Source: CAIRYW01 sp041665985 (GTDB taxonomy: Bacteria; Patescibacteriota; Minisyncoccia; Phycocordibacterales; CAIRYW01). Taken from it: a stretch of DNA of 42,785 nt. Where the stretch lies: NCBI GenBank assembly GCA_041665985.1, contig JBAYHV010000003.1, positions 1-42,785 on the forward strand, in the 5' to 3' direction. This document shows, piece by piece, positions 33,367-40,257 of this stretch (its first letter is position 1; each line of letters opens with the position of its first letter). The position numbers and the translations under genes are program-made. The notes under the pieces were generated by a model. It did no database searches. It worked only from the letters and a program-made list of their open reading frames with translations, and was not told the DNA's origin.

Positions 33367-34554
33367 TTAAGATCTTTGAGTTAGATCAAAACCTGCATCT
33401 GTCCATTTTTTAATAATTTTTTTTGCTTTCATGTTATTGTGCAGATCCATTCCTGTATAGGTATCTTCTAAATATTTATGTACATCAGGCAAATTTATTA
33501 CGTATGATAGATCAAGACCTGCTCTCTTCCATTTTTTAACAAATCTTAAAAATGAATCTGGCGTATCGGTTAGAGGTTTTGTTATTTCGTATTTTGCAGA
33601 ATCCTCTAATCGTTTTTTAATTTCAGGCAAATTTATTACATATGATAGATCAACACCTGCTCTCTTCCATTTTTCAACAAATCTTAAAAATTCATCAGGA
33701 GTATCTGTTAGAGGTTTAATTTTTTCATCCTTTATGTAATCTTCTAAGTGTTTTTTAATTTCAGGCAAATTTATTACGTAGGATAGATCAATACTTGCTT
33801 TCTTCCATTTTTCAACAAATCTTAAAAAAGAATCGGGAGTATCTGTTAAAGGTTTTATTATTTCGTATTTTGCAGAATCTTCTAGGTATTTTTTTGTTTG
33901 AGGCAAATTAAACAGATTTTCTAATTTTATTCCTACTTCATCCCATTTTTTTATATACCTTAAAATATTATCTGGACCGCTATCATGTCTAGAACGATTC
34001 ATTAATTCATGTAAAAAATTTTCTTTAAGAATATCTTTAGCTTCCTCGGTTTGAAATAATTCATTGATTCGATCTTCTTTAAGATCATTTGTTTTGGCTT
34101 GCTTAAGCCAATTTCTAAATCCATAAGCGCCATCAACTCCTGTTCTTAATGCCTTAAATATATTTGATTCAAATTGAGAAAATTCTTCTTCTTTAGTCTC
34201 ATTTTTTGGTTGATCATGAGATGTCTTGTGCTGTTTTGTTTTTTTGTGATGTTCTTGATCTGGTTTGGATTGAGATGAGTACGGATTATGTCGTTCTTGT
34301 TGTCCGGGTCTTGAGGTGTGACCTCCTAGGTTTCCTCCTTTTCCAGTAAGGATGTCGTAGGCCACGTTTATGTTTTGGGATTTTTCTGTTGCTTTAGGGT
34401 CACTGCTTGTATCGGGGTGGATATCCATTAAAAGGCTTTTCCAAGCTTTTTTTATTTCATCAGAAGTAGCCTCTTTTGCGACACCTAAAACTGTATATGG
34501 ATCAGTACTGTAGAATTGGCTGTCTTTGTCTGCTGATTCAAATTTCATTTTCAT
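33367..34554 (-). CDS. J-domain protein with 46-residue tandem repeats
   Basis: 395 residues. A J domain occupies about residues 18-75, with the DnaK-stimulating HPD at 46-48 (MDIHPDTSSD). A His/Lys/Gln-rich linker follows (residues 80-125), then a helical region. The C-terminal half is made of units of 46 residues built around LTDTPDSFLRFVEKWK and LSYVINLPEIKK. Three units are nearly identical; one upstream (ILRYIKKWDEVGIKLENL) and one at the end (KIIKKWTDAGFDL) are degenerate. There is no Gly/Phe region or zinc finger, so it is not DnaJ itself. It probably recruits DnaK to a specific partner bound by the repeats. Confidence 0.8.
   Translation of the reverse strand: MKMKFESADKDSQFYSTDPYTVLGVAKEATSDEIKKAWKSLLMDIHPDTSSDPKATEKSQNINVAYDILTGKGGNLGGHTSRPGQQERHNPYSSQSKPDQEHHKKTKQHKTSHDQPKNETKEEEFSQFESNIFKALRTGVDGAYGFRNWLKQAKTNDLKEDRINELFQTEEAKDILKENFLHELMNRSRHDSGPDNILRYIKKWDEVGIKLENLFNLPQTKKYLEDSAKYEIIKPLTDTPDSFLRFVEKWKKASIDLSYVINLPEIKKHLEDYIKDEKIKPLTDTPDEFLRFVEKWKRAGVDLSYVINLPEIKKRLEDSAKYEITKPLTDTPDSFLRFVKKWKRAGLDLSYVINLPDVHKYLEDTYTGMDLHNNMKAKKIIKKWTDAGFDLTQRS
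33370..33990 (-). repeat. 138-bp tandem repeats in the J-domain gene
   Basis: The GTATC(T/G)GTTA landmark recurs at 33563, 33701 and 33839, exactly 138 bases apart, equal to 46 codons. High base identity between units suggests recent duplication or homogenisation. Units at both ends are more divergent. Confidence 0.85.
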
Positions 34555-34569
34555 AGGATATCAAATTTA

Positions 34570-34929
34570 CTAGAAAAAATGATGGATAAAAACTAGAATG
34601 CCCATCATGAGTGCTCCAAAAGAAGAGATAAAAACAAAAGTAGCAGAAGTATCTTTAATTTTTTTAATAAGTGGATGTTGATCTGGTTCAACTTTATTGC
34701 AAAGGTCTTCAATTGCTGTATTTATTATTTCTGATGAAAGAACTAAGGTAATTGCAATTATACAAAAAACAAATTCTTCAAAAGAAAAATTAAAATAAAA
34801 AGCGAAAAATAAAACAAAAAGAGAGCAAAAGACCGCAATTCTGAAATTGTGCTCTTCGTTCCAAACTATCTTTAATCCGTTTGTAGCGTATCCAACAGAT
34901 CTATAACTTTTTGTAATGGTTTTTTTCAT
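34570..34929 (-). CDS. dgkA: Diacylglycerol/undecaprenol kinase
   Basis: Small integral membrane kinase of the DgkA family that phosphorylates diacylglycerol or, in Gram-positive-type members, undecaprenol. The 119 residues hold three membrane helices and the active-site sequence SSEIINTAIEDLCNKVEPD with HPLIKKIKDTSA. Glu and Asn of EIINTAIE and Asp of IKDTSA are the conserved catalytic region. With uppP, DedA and DedA-PAP2 in the same window, undecaprenol is the likelier substrate. Confidence 0.9.
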   Translation of the reverse strand: MKKTITKSYRSVGYATNGLKIVWNEEHNFRIAVFCSLFVLFFAFYFNFSFEEFVFCIIAITLVLSSEIINTAIEDLCNKVEPDQHPLIKKIKDTSATFVFISSFGALMMGILVFIHHFF

Positions 34930-34946
34930 TATTTTTAAGACAGGTT

Positions 34947-35510
34947 TTAATTTAGACTAGAAGCGCTGATATGAGGCGTTAAAAAAGTGATCACAGCAAA
35001 GGCAATAATTAATATTTCGACAAAAGAGGTGATCATTTTGGGATAAGTATTAATTATAAAATCCCATTGTGATCTTATAATTTTTGTTCCATGATCGGCA
35101 GTTTCTGGAATATCTCTTTTTAAAGCAAAAACTTTTTTTGATATTGGCCAAAGCCAAGGAATACCAAATTCGATTGAATCTAAAATAAAATGACTCCAAG
35201 AACCTATCCAAACAGCGAGCCCGACCATTTGCCAAAATTCAGTTCCTCCAAAGAAGTAAATTCCAAGTCCCAAAATAAGCCAAAGTATTGGGGCATGAGT
35301 TACATAAAATCTATGACTTTCGTTTTTATTTAATTTGCCTTTTTTCTTTCGTATAAAATAATAGACTAGATCTAGATCAGGTGCGACAGCAGAAAATATT
35401 CCAATAATTGTGATTACATTTACTTGGCTGATACTCAAATTAATATCAGTCATTTTTACTAAAGCGGTTGAGACGAGGTATCCTGCTGCGAAGTGTCCTG
35501 AAGGTAGCAT
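34947..35510 (-). CDS. YdjM/DUF457-type membrane-bound metal-dependent hydrolase
   Basis: 187 residues with about four membrane helices. Conserved polar residues of the family are present: SGHFAAGYL at the N-terminus, PDLDLVYY, HRFYVTHAP and GSWSHFILDS. These His and Asp residues are expected to bind metal. YdjM-type proteins are annotated as inner-membrane hydrolases, some under LexA control; the substrate is unknown. It lies 17 bases upstream of dgkA in the same direction. Confidence 0.8.
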   Translation of the reverse strand: MLPSGHFAAGYLVSTALVKMTDINLSISQVNVITIIGIFSAVAPDLDLVYYFIRKKKGKLNKNESHRFYVTHAPILWLILGLGIYFFGGTEFWQMVGLAVWIGSWSHFILDSIEFGIPWLWPISKKVFALKRDIPETADHGTKIIRSQWDFIINTYPKMITSFVEILIIAFAVITFLTPHISASSLN

Positions 35511-35537
35511 TTAAATAAGATAATGATAATTAATAAT

Positions 35538-35741
35538 TTACAGACCGAGACTTTGAGGATTTGTGTAAACACTCATGACTGAAGGTAATACAAACATCAT
35601 TGCAATTAATGGCAATACAAACAAGGCAATAGTTATATAAAGGGTCCACTCAAAATACTTTCTTGTTTTTTCAACAGAAACGTATATTTGGTCGATCTTT
35701 TTTTCTTGTTCTTCTAGTTTTTGAATTACGTTTGGTTCCAT
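35538..35741 (-). CDS. Small membrane protein with N-terminal coiled coil
   Basis: 67 residues. Residues 5-28 (KLEEQEKKIDQIYVSVEK) could form a short coiled coil, followed by one or two membrane segments (WTLYITIALFVLPLIAMMF). No family recognised, but this layout is common in small Patescibacteria proteins. It is 27 bases upstream of the YdjM-like gene and probably in the same operon. Confidence 0.6.
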   Translation of the reverse strand: MEPNVIQKLEEQEKKIDQIYVSVEKTRKYFEWTLYITIALFVLPLIAMMFVLPSVMSVYTNPQSLGL

Positions 35742-35787
35742 ATTTGAATTATAACATTTTTCTTGTTGTTATTCCCGAGCAGGTTGA

Positions 35788-35909
35788 AATTTGGGATGGG
35801 ACCCAAATGAAAAACCTTTTGAGATATTTTTAGAACAAAGTGAATAAAAATATCCAAAAGGTGTACGACTTTATTTTCGGGAACAAAGTGACCTGAAAAT
35901 AAGAAGTAC
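35788..35909. other. Three stem-loops, two with the same loop GAACAAAGTGA
   Basis: Hairpin 1: TTTGGG/CCCAAA near 35790-35808. Hairpin 2: 35815-35832 pairs with 35845-35861 (about 17 pairs, one bulge), loop GAACAAAGTGA. Hairpin 3: 35863-35880 pairs with 35892-35909 (about 15 pairs), with the same GAACAAAGTGA (35881-35891) in its loop. The stems of 2 and 3 differ in sequence but each is self-complementary. No gene lies in 35742-36060. Confidence 0.7.
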
Positions 35910-35913
35910 TCTT

Positions 35914-36030
35914 GTGGTGCAGCGCCTGTAAGGCGGGAATCCAGAATTTAAAATAGTCCTTAGAGGAAAAACCTCTTTAGGAGAGGAATTACCTCTAAGA
36001 ACACTAGATTCCCGTCTGCGCGGGAATGAC
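35914..36030. repeat. REP-like inverted repeat (family A), decayed left arm
   Basis: The right arm GATTCCCGTCTGCGCGGGAA (from 36007) matches the intact copies at 8443 and 41353. The left arm, around 35920-35945 (GGCGGGAATCCAG), is partly lost. Between them lies another hairpin, CTTAGAGG/CCTCTAAG. Confidence 0.75.
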
Positions 36031-36060
36031 AAATTATTGTTAATCGTTAAAATAAAAAAA

Positions 36061-36672
36061 TTAATTTTTCCATTCGGTTACTGATCCTGCTTTTCGCTCT
36101 ATTTTGTCTGCCTTTCTGATGAATTTCTTGTTTATTTTGGGGACAATAGGGAAGTGTGGAGAGTTGTCTAAGGCTTCAACAAGATGCCAAAGTTCTTTTT
36201 CATCTGTTAACCAACTCGTTCCAAATTTTTTTAAATTAAAAGGTTTTGAATAACTAATTAAAGTTTTTTTGCCATTTTTATTTAAAAAATATTCATGAAA
36301 ATATGAAAGAGCTAATTCTCGAATGTTTTTGTAGATCGGATCACGAAAACGGAGAACTGCGTGGTTTGTTTTGCTAACCGCGCCCCAGTATCCATTTTTT
36401 TTATAAAGAGCAACAACATGGTCTTGATCGTCTGGTGTCGTTTTGAGGTCAAGAATTAAAGGTTCGGAGCCCTGAAGCCAAAGCGCTAGCGAGGCAAGAA
36501 GCGCTCCTTCAAAACAATGAGCCTTTTTTTGCATAAGAACTCTTCTAGGTGACATATAAGTTTCTCCTTTTTTTTCAAAATTGAAAGGAAGGGTATTTAA
36601 ATAGTCTTGAATTTTTGAAGGACTTGAAAGTTTCTTTAAAAAACTTTGTTCTTTTTTTGAGAGTTTTTGCAT
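36061..36672 (-). CDS. Putative transglutaminase-like cysteine hydrolase
   Basis: 203 residues, soluble. RVLMQKKAHCFEGALLASLAL followed by DDQDHVVALYKKNGYWGAVSKT shows a Cys, then His, then an Asp/Asn pattern like the Cys-His-Asp triad of transglutaminase-like folds, with the Cys at the start of a helix. The family name is not certain. Lys/Arg-rich ends are seen. It lies 8 bases downstream of the HIT gene in the same direction. No signal peptide is seen. Confidence 0.5.
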   Translation of the reverse strand: MQKLSKKEQSFLKKLSSPSKIQDYLNTLPFNFEKKGETYMSPRRVLMQKKAHCFEGALLASLALWLQGSEPLILDLKTTPDDQDHVVALYKKNGYWGAVSKTNHAVLRFRDPIYKNIRELALSYFHEYFLNKNGKKTLISYSKPFNLKKFGTSWLTDEKELWHLVEALDNSPHFPIVPKINKKFIRKADKIERKAGSVTEWKN

Positions 36673-36680
36673 TTCAAAAA

Positions 36681-37109
36681 TTAAATAACAGAACGGATGC
36701 GGGTTATAGTTTCAGAAATTTCCTCTGGTGTAAGAATTACTCTACCTACTCCAACGTGATCAATATCGCCTAATCTTGTGTTTGGAATAATGTTGTAATG
36801 CAAATGGTCAACTGTTTTCATTGTGTTGTCTCCGTCTCTAATAAGCACAGAGATGTCTTTGTACCCTAATTTTTTGAGAATGATCAAGGCTTCTTTGTTC
36901 AATTCATAAATATCACAAACTTCTTCATCAGTTAGATCTAAGATTTCTGTTATGTGTCTTTTGGAGATCACTAATAAATGATCCTTATGATAAGGAGCTA
37001 ATGCATAAGTTAAATAAGCACTTTTATTAGACTTTAAAATATCATTTTCTTTTGGCTTGCAAAAAGGGCAGGTTCTTGGAATCTTTAAAAAATCTTTTTC
37101 GTAATCCAT
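36681..37109 (-). CDS. HIT family nucleotide-binding protein
   Basis: Histidine-triad proteins hydrolyse or transfer nucleotides. I chose the ATG at 37109 (142 residues); a TTG at 37130 is possible. Seen are a CPFC motif near the N-terminus, APYHKDHLLVISKRH and the triad region VDHLHYNIIPN. The expected HxHxH is HLHYN, with Asn in the third position. The central His that acts as nucleophile is retained. GalT and Ap4A phosphorylase have Gln there, so a transferase role is possible. The final residues are EEISETITRIRSVI. Confidence 0.85.
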   Translation of the reverse strand: MDYEKDFLKIPRTCPFCKPKENDILKSNKSAYLTYALAPYHKDHLLVISKRHITEILDLTDEEVCDIYELNKEALIILKKLGYKDISVLIRDGDNTMKTVDHLHYNIIPNTRLGDIDHVGVGRVILTPEEISETITRIRSVI

Positions 37110-37253
37110 CCGGTTAGTGAGAAAAGGCAAATGATGACTGCCAATTCTTTAGATTATTTCTTATTTCGACTGATGTGTAATTATTCATATTGATTAGCTT
37201 ATTCTAATGTGTCATCAATTGGTATTTACCTTTTTCTACTACCGGATTCATCC

Positions 37254-37655
37254 TTAATTAATTATTGATGTGCAAAATGCACAGCGTTTCGCTTTTACAG
37301 GAATTTCACTCAAGCATTCCGGACATTTTTTTGTTTTGGGAATTGCAGGTTCTCCTTTTTTTACAATTGCGAGTAATTTGTTTATAGGTACTACTACAAA
37401 GAAGTAGATGACAGTTGCTACTATCAGAAATGAAATTAATGAATTCAAAAAATCTCCATACATAAATTTGCTTCCATTAATAACAAATGAAAGTCCAGAA
37501 AAGTCAGGAGATTTTACAATTGCTCCAATAAAAGGAGTGATCAGATCTTTCACTAGGGCAGTAATAACAGCACTAAAAGATGCTCCGACCATAACGCCGA
37601 CAGCAAGGTCTACGACATTTCCTCTTAGGATAAATTCTTTAAAACCTTTTAACAT
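37254..37655 (-). CDS. mscL: Large-conductance mechanosensitive channel with zinc ribbon
   Basis: MscL opens under membrane tension to release solutes during osmotic downshock. In 133 residues the N-terminal FKEFILRGNVVDLAVGVMVGA with the first membrane helix is typical, and the second helix is SLISFLIVATVIYFFVVVPIN. After the usual Lys-rich C-terminal segment comes a four-Cys zinc ribbon (KCPECLSEIP and RCAFCTSII), replacing the standard cytoplasmic helix end. It is monocistronic, with AT-rich spacers of 144 and 42 bases. Confidence 0.93.
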   Translation of the reverse strand: MLKGFKEFILRGNVVDLAVGVMVGASFSAVITALVKDLITPFIGAIVKSPDFSGLSFVINGSKFMYGDFLNSLISFLIVATVIYFFVVVPINKLLAIVKKGEPAIPKTKKCPECLSEIPVKAKRCAFCTSIIN

Positions 37656-37697
37656 AAAATAAATATGGTTAGATTAATACCTAAATTTTAACATATT

Positions 37698-38144
37698 TTA
37701 CCTTTTGTTTTTTTGTTTTGCTTTTTCTGCTTTGTGAATTCTGTCTCGAAGCTCTGTTGTTGAGTATCCATGATCACGCTTATTATAAAAAATTTTGTGG
37801 GGGAGGTCGTGACCTGTGTATTTTTTTCCTTTCCAATCTTCTCCGATAAAGCGGATGTCATATTTTATTTTTTGAAGTTTATCGAAAAGATCTTCTTCTG
37901 AAGTATATGTGAAAATTTCATCAATATATTTAATTCCTTCAAGAACAATTTGCCTCTCCTTAAGGGACATAATAGGTTTATTTTTCTTTTTACCTCTATA
38001 ATTTTTGTCTGTGATCGAAGGGTCTTCTTGAAGTCCTACTATAAGATGGTCGCAATTTTCTTTAGCTTCCTTGAATACTAAAAAATGACCTGCATGGCAA
38101 AGATCAAAAGCCCCTACTGTAATTCCTGTAATTTTTTTATTCAT
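37698..38144 (-). CDS. TagD-like glycerol-3-phosphate cytidylyltransferase
   Basis: Small CTP-transferase of the HxGH family. I chose the ATG at 38144 (148 residues) over a GTG two codons upstream. Motifs are VGAFDLCHAGHFLVF (HAGH), LKERQIVLEGIKYIDEIF, RFIGEDWKGKKYTG and YSTTELRDRI, the last matching the TagD RxxxISTT block. The substrate could be glycerol-3-phosphate or a related phosphorylated alcohol for surface polymers. A second, more distant HxGH enzyme lies at 22213. Confidence 0.82.
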   Translation of the reverse strand: MNKKITGITVGAFDLCHAGHFLVFKEAKENCDHLIVGLQEDPSITDKNYRGKKKNKPIMSLKERQIVLEGIKYIDEIFTYTSEEDLFDKLQKIKYDIRFIGEDWKGKKYTGHDLPHKIFYNKRDHGYSTTELRDRIHKAEKAKQKNKR

Positions 38145-38158
38145 TACCACAAGATTGT

Positions 38159-38731
38159 TTAATTAGTTACTGAAATTAGTTTATTATCTTGAACTTGAAA
38201 ATATTTTGATACTCCACGAGAAAGTTTTGCTGTCATAGGTTCGTTTGGCAGTCTTTCGGCAAAATTCACAACTATTTTTCCATCTTTAAATTCTGTAGTT
38301 TGCGGAGCAATTCGATCACCAAGAAGGATTGCATTAGTTCCCACGTAACCGTCTTTTGTATTGAGGGCTACGACTACATAATAAAATGTACCACTACCGC
38401 TACTGTTTTGAGTAAGTAAAAAAGCAACATCTTGGAGTCCATCTCCATCTAGATCAGTTTTTAGTTCATTGCCAAAATATTTAGTGGTTTTTTTTGATGC
38501 TGAACCAGGAAGGATCTCAGTTTCCGCAAGTCCATTTTGCAAAGTTACTACCTGTCCTTCGATTGAATAAGAAGTATTTTTAAAGTCATCATTAGAGATA
38601 AGAGTGTAATCTTTGGTAGATTCTTTTTTAGGGATTAAAACAATAAGAATAACAAAAAAAATTATTCCAATTATTATTATAATTTTTTTTCTTCTCGAAC
38701 AAGTTTTGATCCTCATTAGTTTCTTTAACAT
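38159..38731 (-). CDS. Membrane-anchored exported protein with DxDGDG motif
   Basis: 190 residues. A basic N-terminus (CSRRKK) is followed by one membrane segment (IIIIIGIIFFVILIVLIP) and an exported domain. That domain has DLDGDGLQDVAFLL, a calcium-loop-like DxDxDG motif, then GSGTFYYVVVALN. No enzyme signature is visible. Found next to the TagD-like gene, 14 bases away, so the two are probably co-transcribed. The function is unknown. Met6 is an alternative start. Confidence 0.65.
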   Translation of the reverse strand: MLKKLMRIKTCSRRKKIIIIIGIIFFVILIVLIPKKESTKDYTLISNDDFKNTSYSIEGQVVTLQNGLAETEILPGSASKKTTKYFGNELKTDLDGDGLQDVAFLLTQNSSGSGTFYYVVVALNTKDGYVGTNAILLGDRIAPQTTEFKDGKIVVNFAERLPNEPMTAKLSRGVSKYFQVQDNKLISVTN

Positions 38732-38780
38732 TTTTTATTTATTTGATTAACGCTAAGTATTGATAGTCTATATATTTTAA

Positions 38781-38820
38781 CAGAAAAAAAACCATCCGCG
38801 AGGCGGATGGTTTTTTTCTG
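38781..38820 (-). terminator. Strong terminator downstream of the small zinc-ribbon gene
   Basis: CCATCCGC (38792-38799), loop GAG, GCGGATGG (38803-38810), extended by A and T runs on both sides; functional in both directions, here ending the - strand gene at 38839. Confidence 0.92.
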
Positions 38821-38838
38821 TTAGTTTTGAAAGGAAAG

Positions 38839-39021
38839 TTAGGCTGTTTTAAGCTTAAGGGCAAGTACCATACATTTGATGCAAGTCTCTTGTCCTTTGC
38901 GAGTTTTGATATATTTGTTGCTACAAGCACAAACAAGCACCTCAGAAATACGAGGTTTTTCAACCCATTTCCCTTTGCTTTGAAATGTTCTTGGTGTTGT
39001 TGGTGGTACGACAGGTTTCAT
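38839..39021 (-). CDS. Small zinc-ribbon protein, 60 residues
   Basis: 60 residues beginning MKPVVPPTTPRTFQSKGKW with CAC (VLVCACSNKY) and CIKC (GQETCIKCMVL) pairs that could bind one zinc. No family recognised. It has a consensus promoter carrying a conserved upstream element and a strong terminator, so it is a complete transcription unit. Predicted transcription starts about five bases before the ATG. The unit shares its promoter architecture with the small ORF at 165-293. Confidence 0.7.
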   Translation of the reverse strand: MKPVVPPTTPRTFQSKGKWVEKPRISEVLVCACSNKYIKTRKGQETCIKCMVLALKLKTA

Positions 39022-39031
39022 TTGTTTTGCA

Positions 39032-39081
39032 ATAGTACAGAAAAAATATTAATTTGTCAAGGTCACCGTAATGGTTCAATA
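39032..39081 (-). promoter_or_regulatory. Promoter with the same 15-bp upstream element as at 106-120
   Basis: On the - strand: TATTGAACCATTACG (39067-39081), 6 bases, TTGACAAATT (39051-39060), with a 17-base spacer after TTGACA to TACTAT (39032-39037). The element plus -35 match the copy at 106-136 at every position except the 6-base gap. The IS inverted repeat starts within or right next to the far end of this element. Confidence 0.75.
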
Positions 39082-39999
39082 CCTTTGCATCACCTCCCTG
39101 ATGTAAAGTATGAACATGGCATATACAACAAATGAAAAGATCCCAAGATTACGTGCGTTAGCAGTACGTATGGTTAGAAGTGGTAAATCGACAAGAGAAG
39201 TATCCAGATACTACGGATACAATCAAAGTACTATCGCAAGATGGTGTCAGAAAGCACCTCGTGGTTTTATTGGTCGGATTGAAACAAGAAGTTCTGCTCC
39301 AAATCATTCACCAAAATTACTACCAGAAGAAACAGTTGCTCGGATCATTCATGCAAGAGTGAAAAGTAAAAGATGTGCTGAGGTTGTGTATGAAATACTC
39401 AAAACAGAAGGTGTGAAAGTTTCCCTTTCTTCAGTCAAAAGAAAACTTTCACGATACGGACTTTTGAAAAAACGTAGTCCGTGGAAGAAGACAAGAAGAT
39501 ATCCACCTAGACCTGAGGCAAAAAGCCCTGGAATGCTTGTACAAATCGATACAATTCACTTCTGTGACAAAGACGGCAAACGAATATATGTGTATACAGC
39601 TTTAGATGTATATTCACGATACGGGTTTGCAATACTCTCAAAAAGGATCGGTTGTAAAATGACTATTTCATTTCTAAAGAAATTACTAAAATATTTTCCT
39701 TTCAATATTCAAAATATACAGACTGATAATGGGCCAGAGTTTGCTTTTCATTTCACAGACTATGTAACAAGAAACAAGATGACTCACAGACATATTCATC
39801 CAAGGTCACCTAATGAAAATGGACACTTAGAGAGATTTAACAGAACAATACAAGAAGAAATCGGAAGACGTGGTCTTTGTATTTTCATACCAAAAGATAT
39901 CGAGAAATATTTGACTCATTACAACTTCGAGAGAATGCATATGGGAATTAATTTCAAAACGCCGAGCCAATTAATTTAAAAGTGATGCAAAGGTGTTGA
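39075..39999 (+). mobile_element. IS481-like insertion sequence
   Basis: Inverted repeats TCAATACCTTTGCATCAC (39076-39093) and its counterpart at 39982-39999 differ at one base. They flank one transposase gene. The outer edges cannot be fixed and no clear target duplication is seen. The left edge probably lies just inside 39081, because the bases further left belong to the conserved promoter element. Confidence 0.75.
39110..39979 (+). CDS. IS481-type DDE transposase
   Basis: 289 residues. An N-terminal helix-turn-helix (SGKSTREVSRYYGYNQSTIA) is followed by a second HTH-like region and the rve integrase core. The DDE residues are Asp in VQIDTIHF, Asp in IQTDNGPEF and Glu in NENGHLERFNRTIQEE. 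The C-terminus has HYNFERMHMGINFKTPSQLI, typical of IS481. The frame is intact, so the element may still be active. Only one copy is present in this window. Confidence 0.9.
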   Translation: MNMAYTTNEKIPRLRALAVRMVRSGKSTREVSRYYGYNQSTIARWCQKAPRGFIGRIETRSSAPNHSPKLLPEETVARIIHARVKSKRCAEVVYEILKTEGVKVSLSSVKRKLSRYGLLKKRSPWKKTRRYPPRPEAKSPGMLVQIDTIHFCDKDGKRIYVYTALDVYSRYGFAILSKRIGCKMTISFLKKLLKYFPFNIQNIQTDNGPEFAFHFTDYVTRNKMTHRHIHPRSPNENGHLERFNRTIQEEIGRRGLCIFIPKDIEKYLTHYNFERMHMGINFKTPSQLI

Positions 40000-40128
40000 C
40001 TTTAATACATCGGGTAGTGAATGTTGTCTTTTTTTGCTCGTTATTTATAAATATATGCAATTAAATTATCAAAATCTCTTCGTGAAAAACTTCATCTAAG
40101 GTATTAAACTAAAAGTTGACTCGCAAAT
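40000..40128. other. Intergenic, nothing recognised
   Basis: AT-rich flank of the IS without a gene; together with the nested inverted repeat that follows it makes up the 278-base spacer to dus. Confidence 0.4.
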
Positions 40129-40240
40129 AAAGGATGTTAATCCTTTGTTCCGTCTGCATTCGGATGTCATGAAATACTTCGTCTTATTCGTCTTTCGCGA
40201 CATCTCTCATTTGACGGAATAAAGAGCAAAGCCAACATCT
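40129..40240. repeat. Nested inverted repeats between IS and dus
   Basis: AAAGGAT/ATCCTTT (40129-40146) is a local hairpin. TTCCGTC (about 40149-40155) and GACGGAA (about 40215-40221) are outer arms enclosing GATGTC/GACATC. GGATGTT (near 40132) and AACATC (near 40233) can close the whole. Competing pairings make it look like a structured RNA or a mobile-element remnant. Confidence 0.5.
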
Positions 40241-40257
40241 ACTAACCCGGTCAATCC

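Noticed and set aside
33370..33990. CRISPR-like or satellite array
   Set aside because: The 138-bp repeats are entirely coding, in frame and contiguous, with no spacers.
38827..39135. + strand frame of 102 residues overlapping the zinc-ribbon gene
   Set aside because: Antisense to the 60-residue gene that has its own promoter and terminator; it also runs across the IS boundary.
39060..40010. Target-site duplication of the IS481-like element
   Set aside because: Flanking bases on the two sides do not form a direct repeat that I can defend, so the exact ends are left open.
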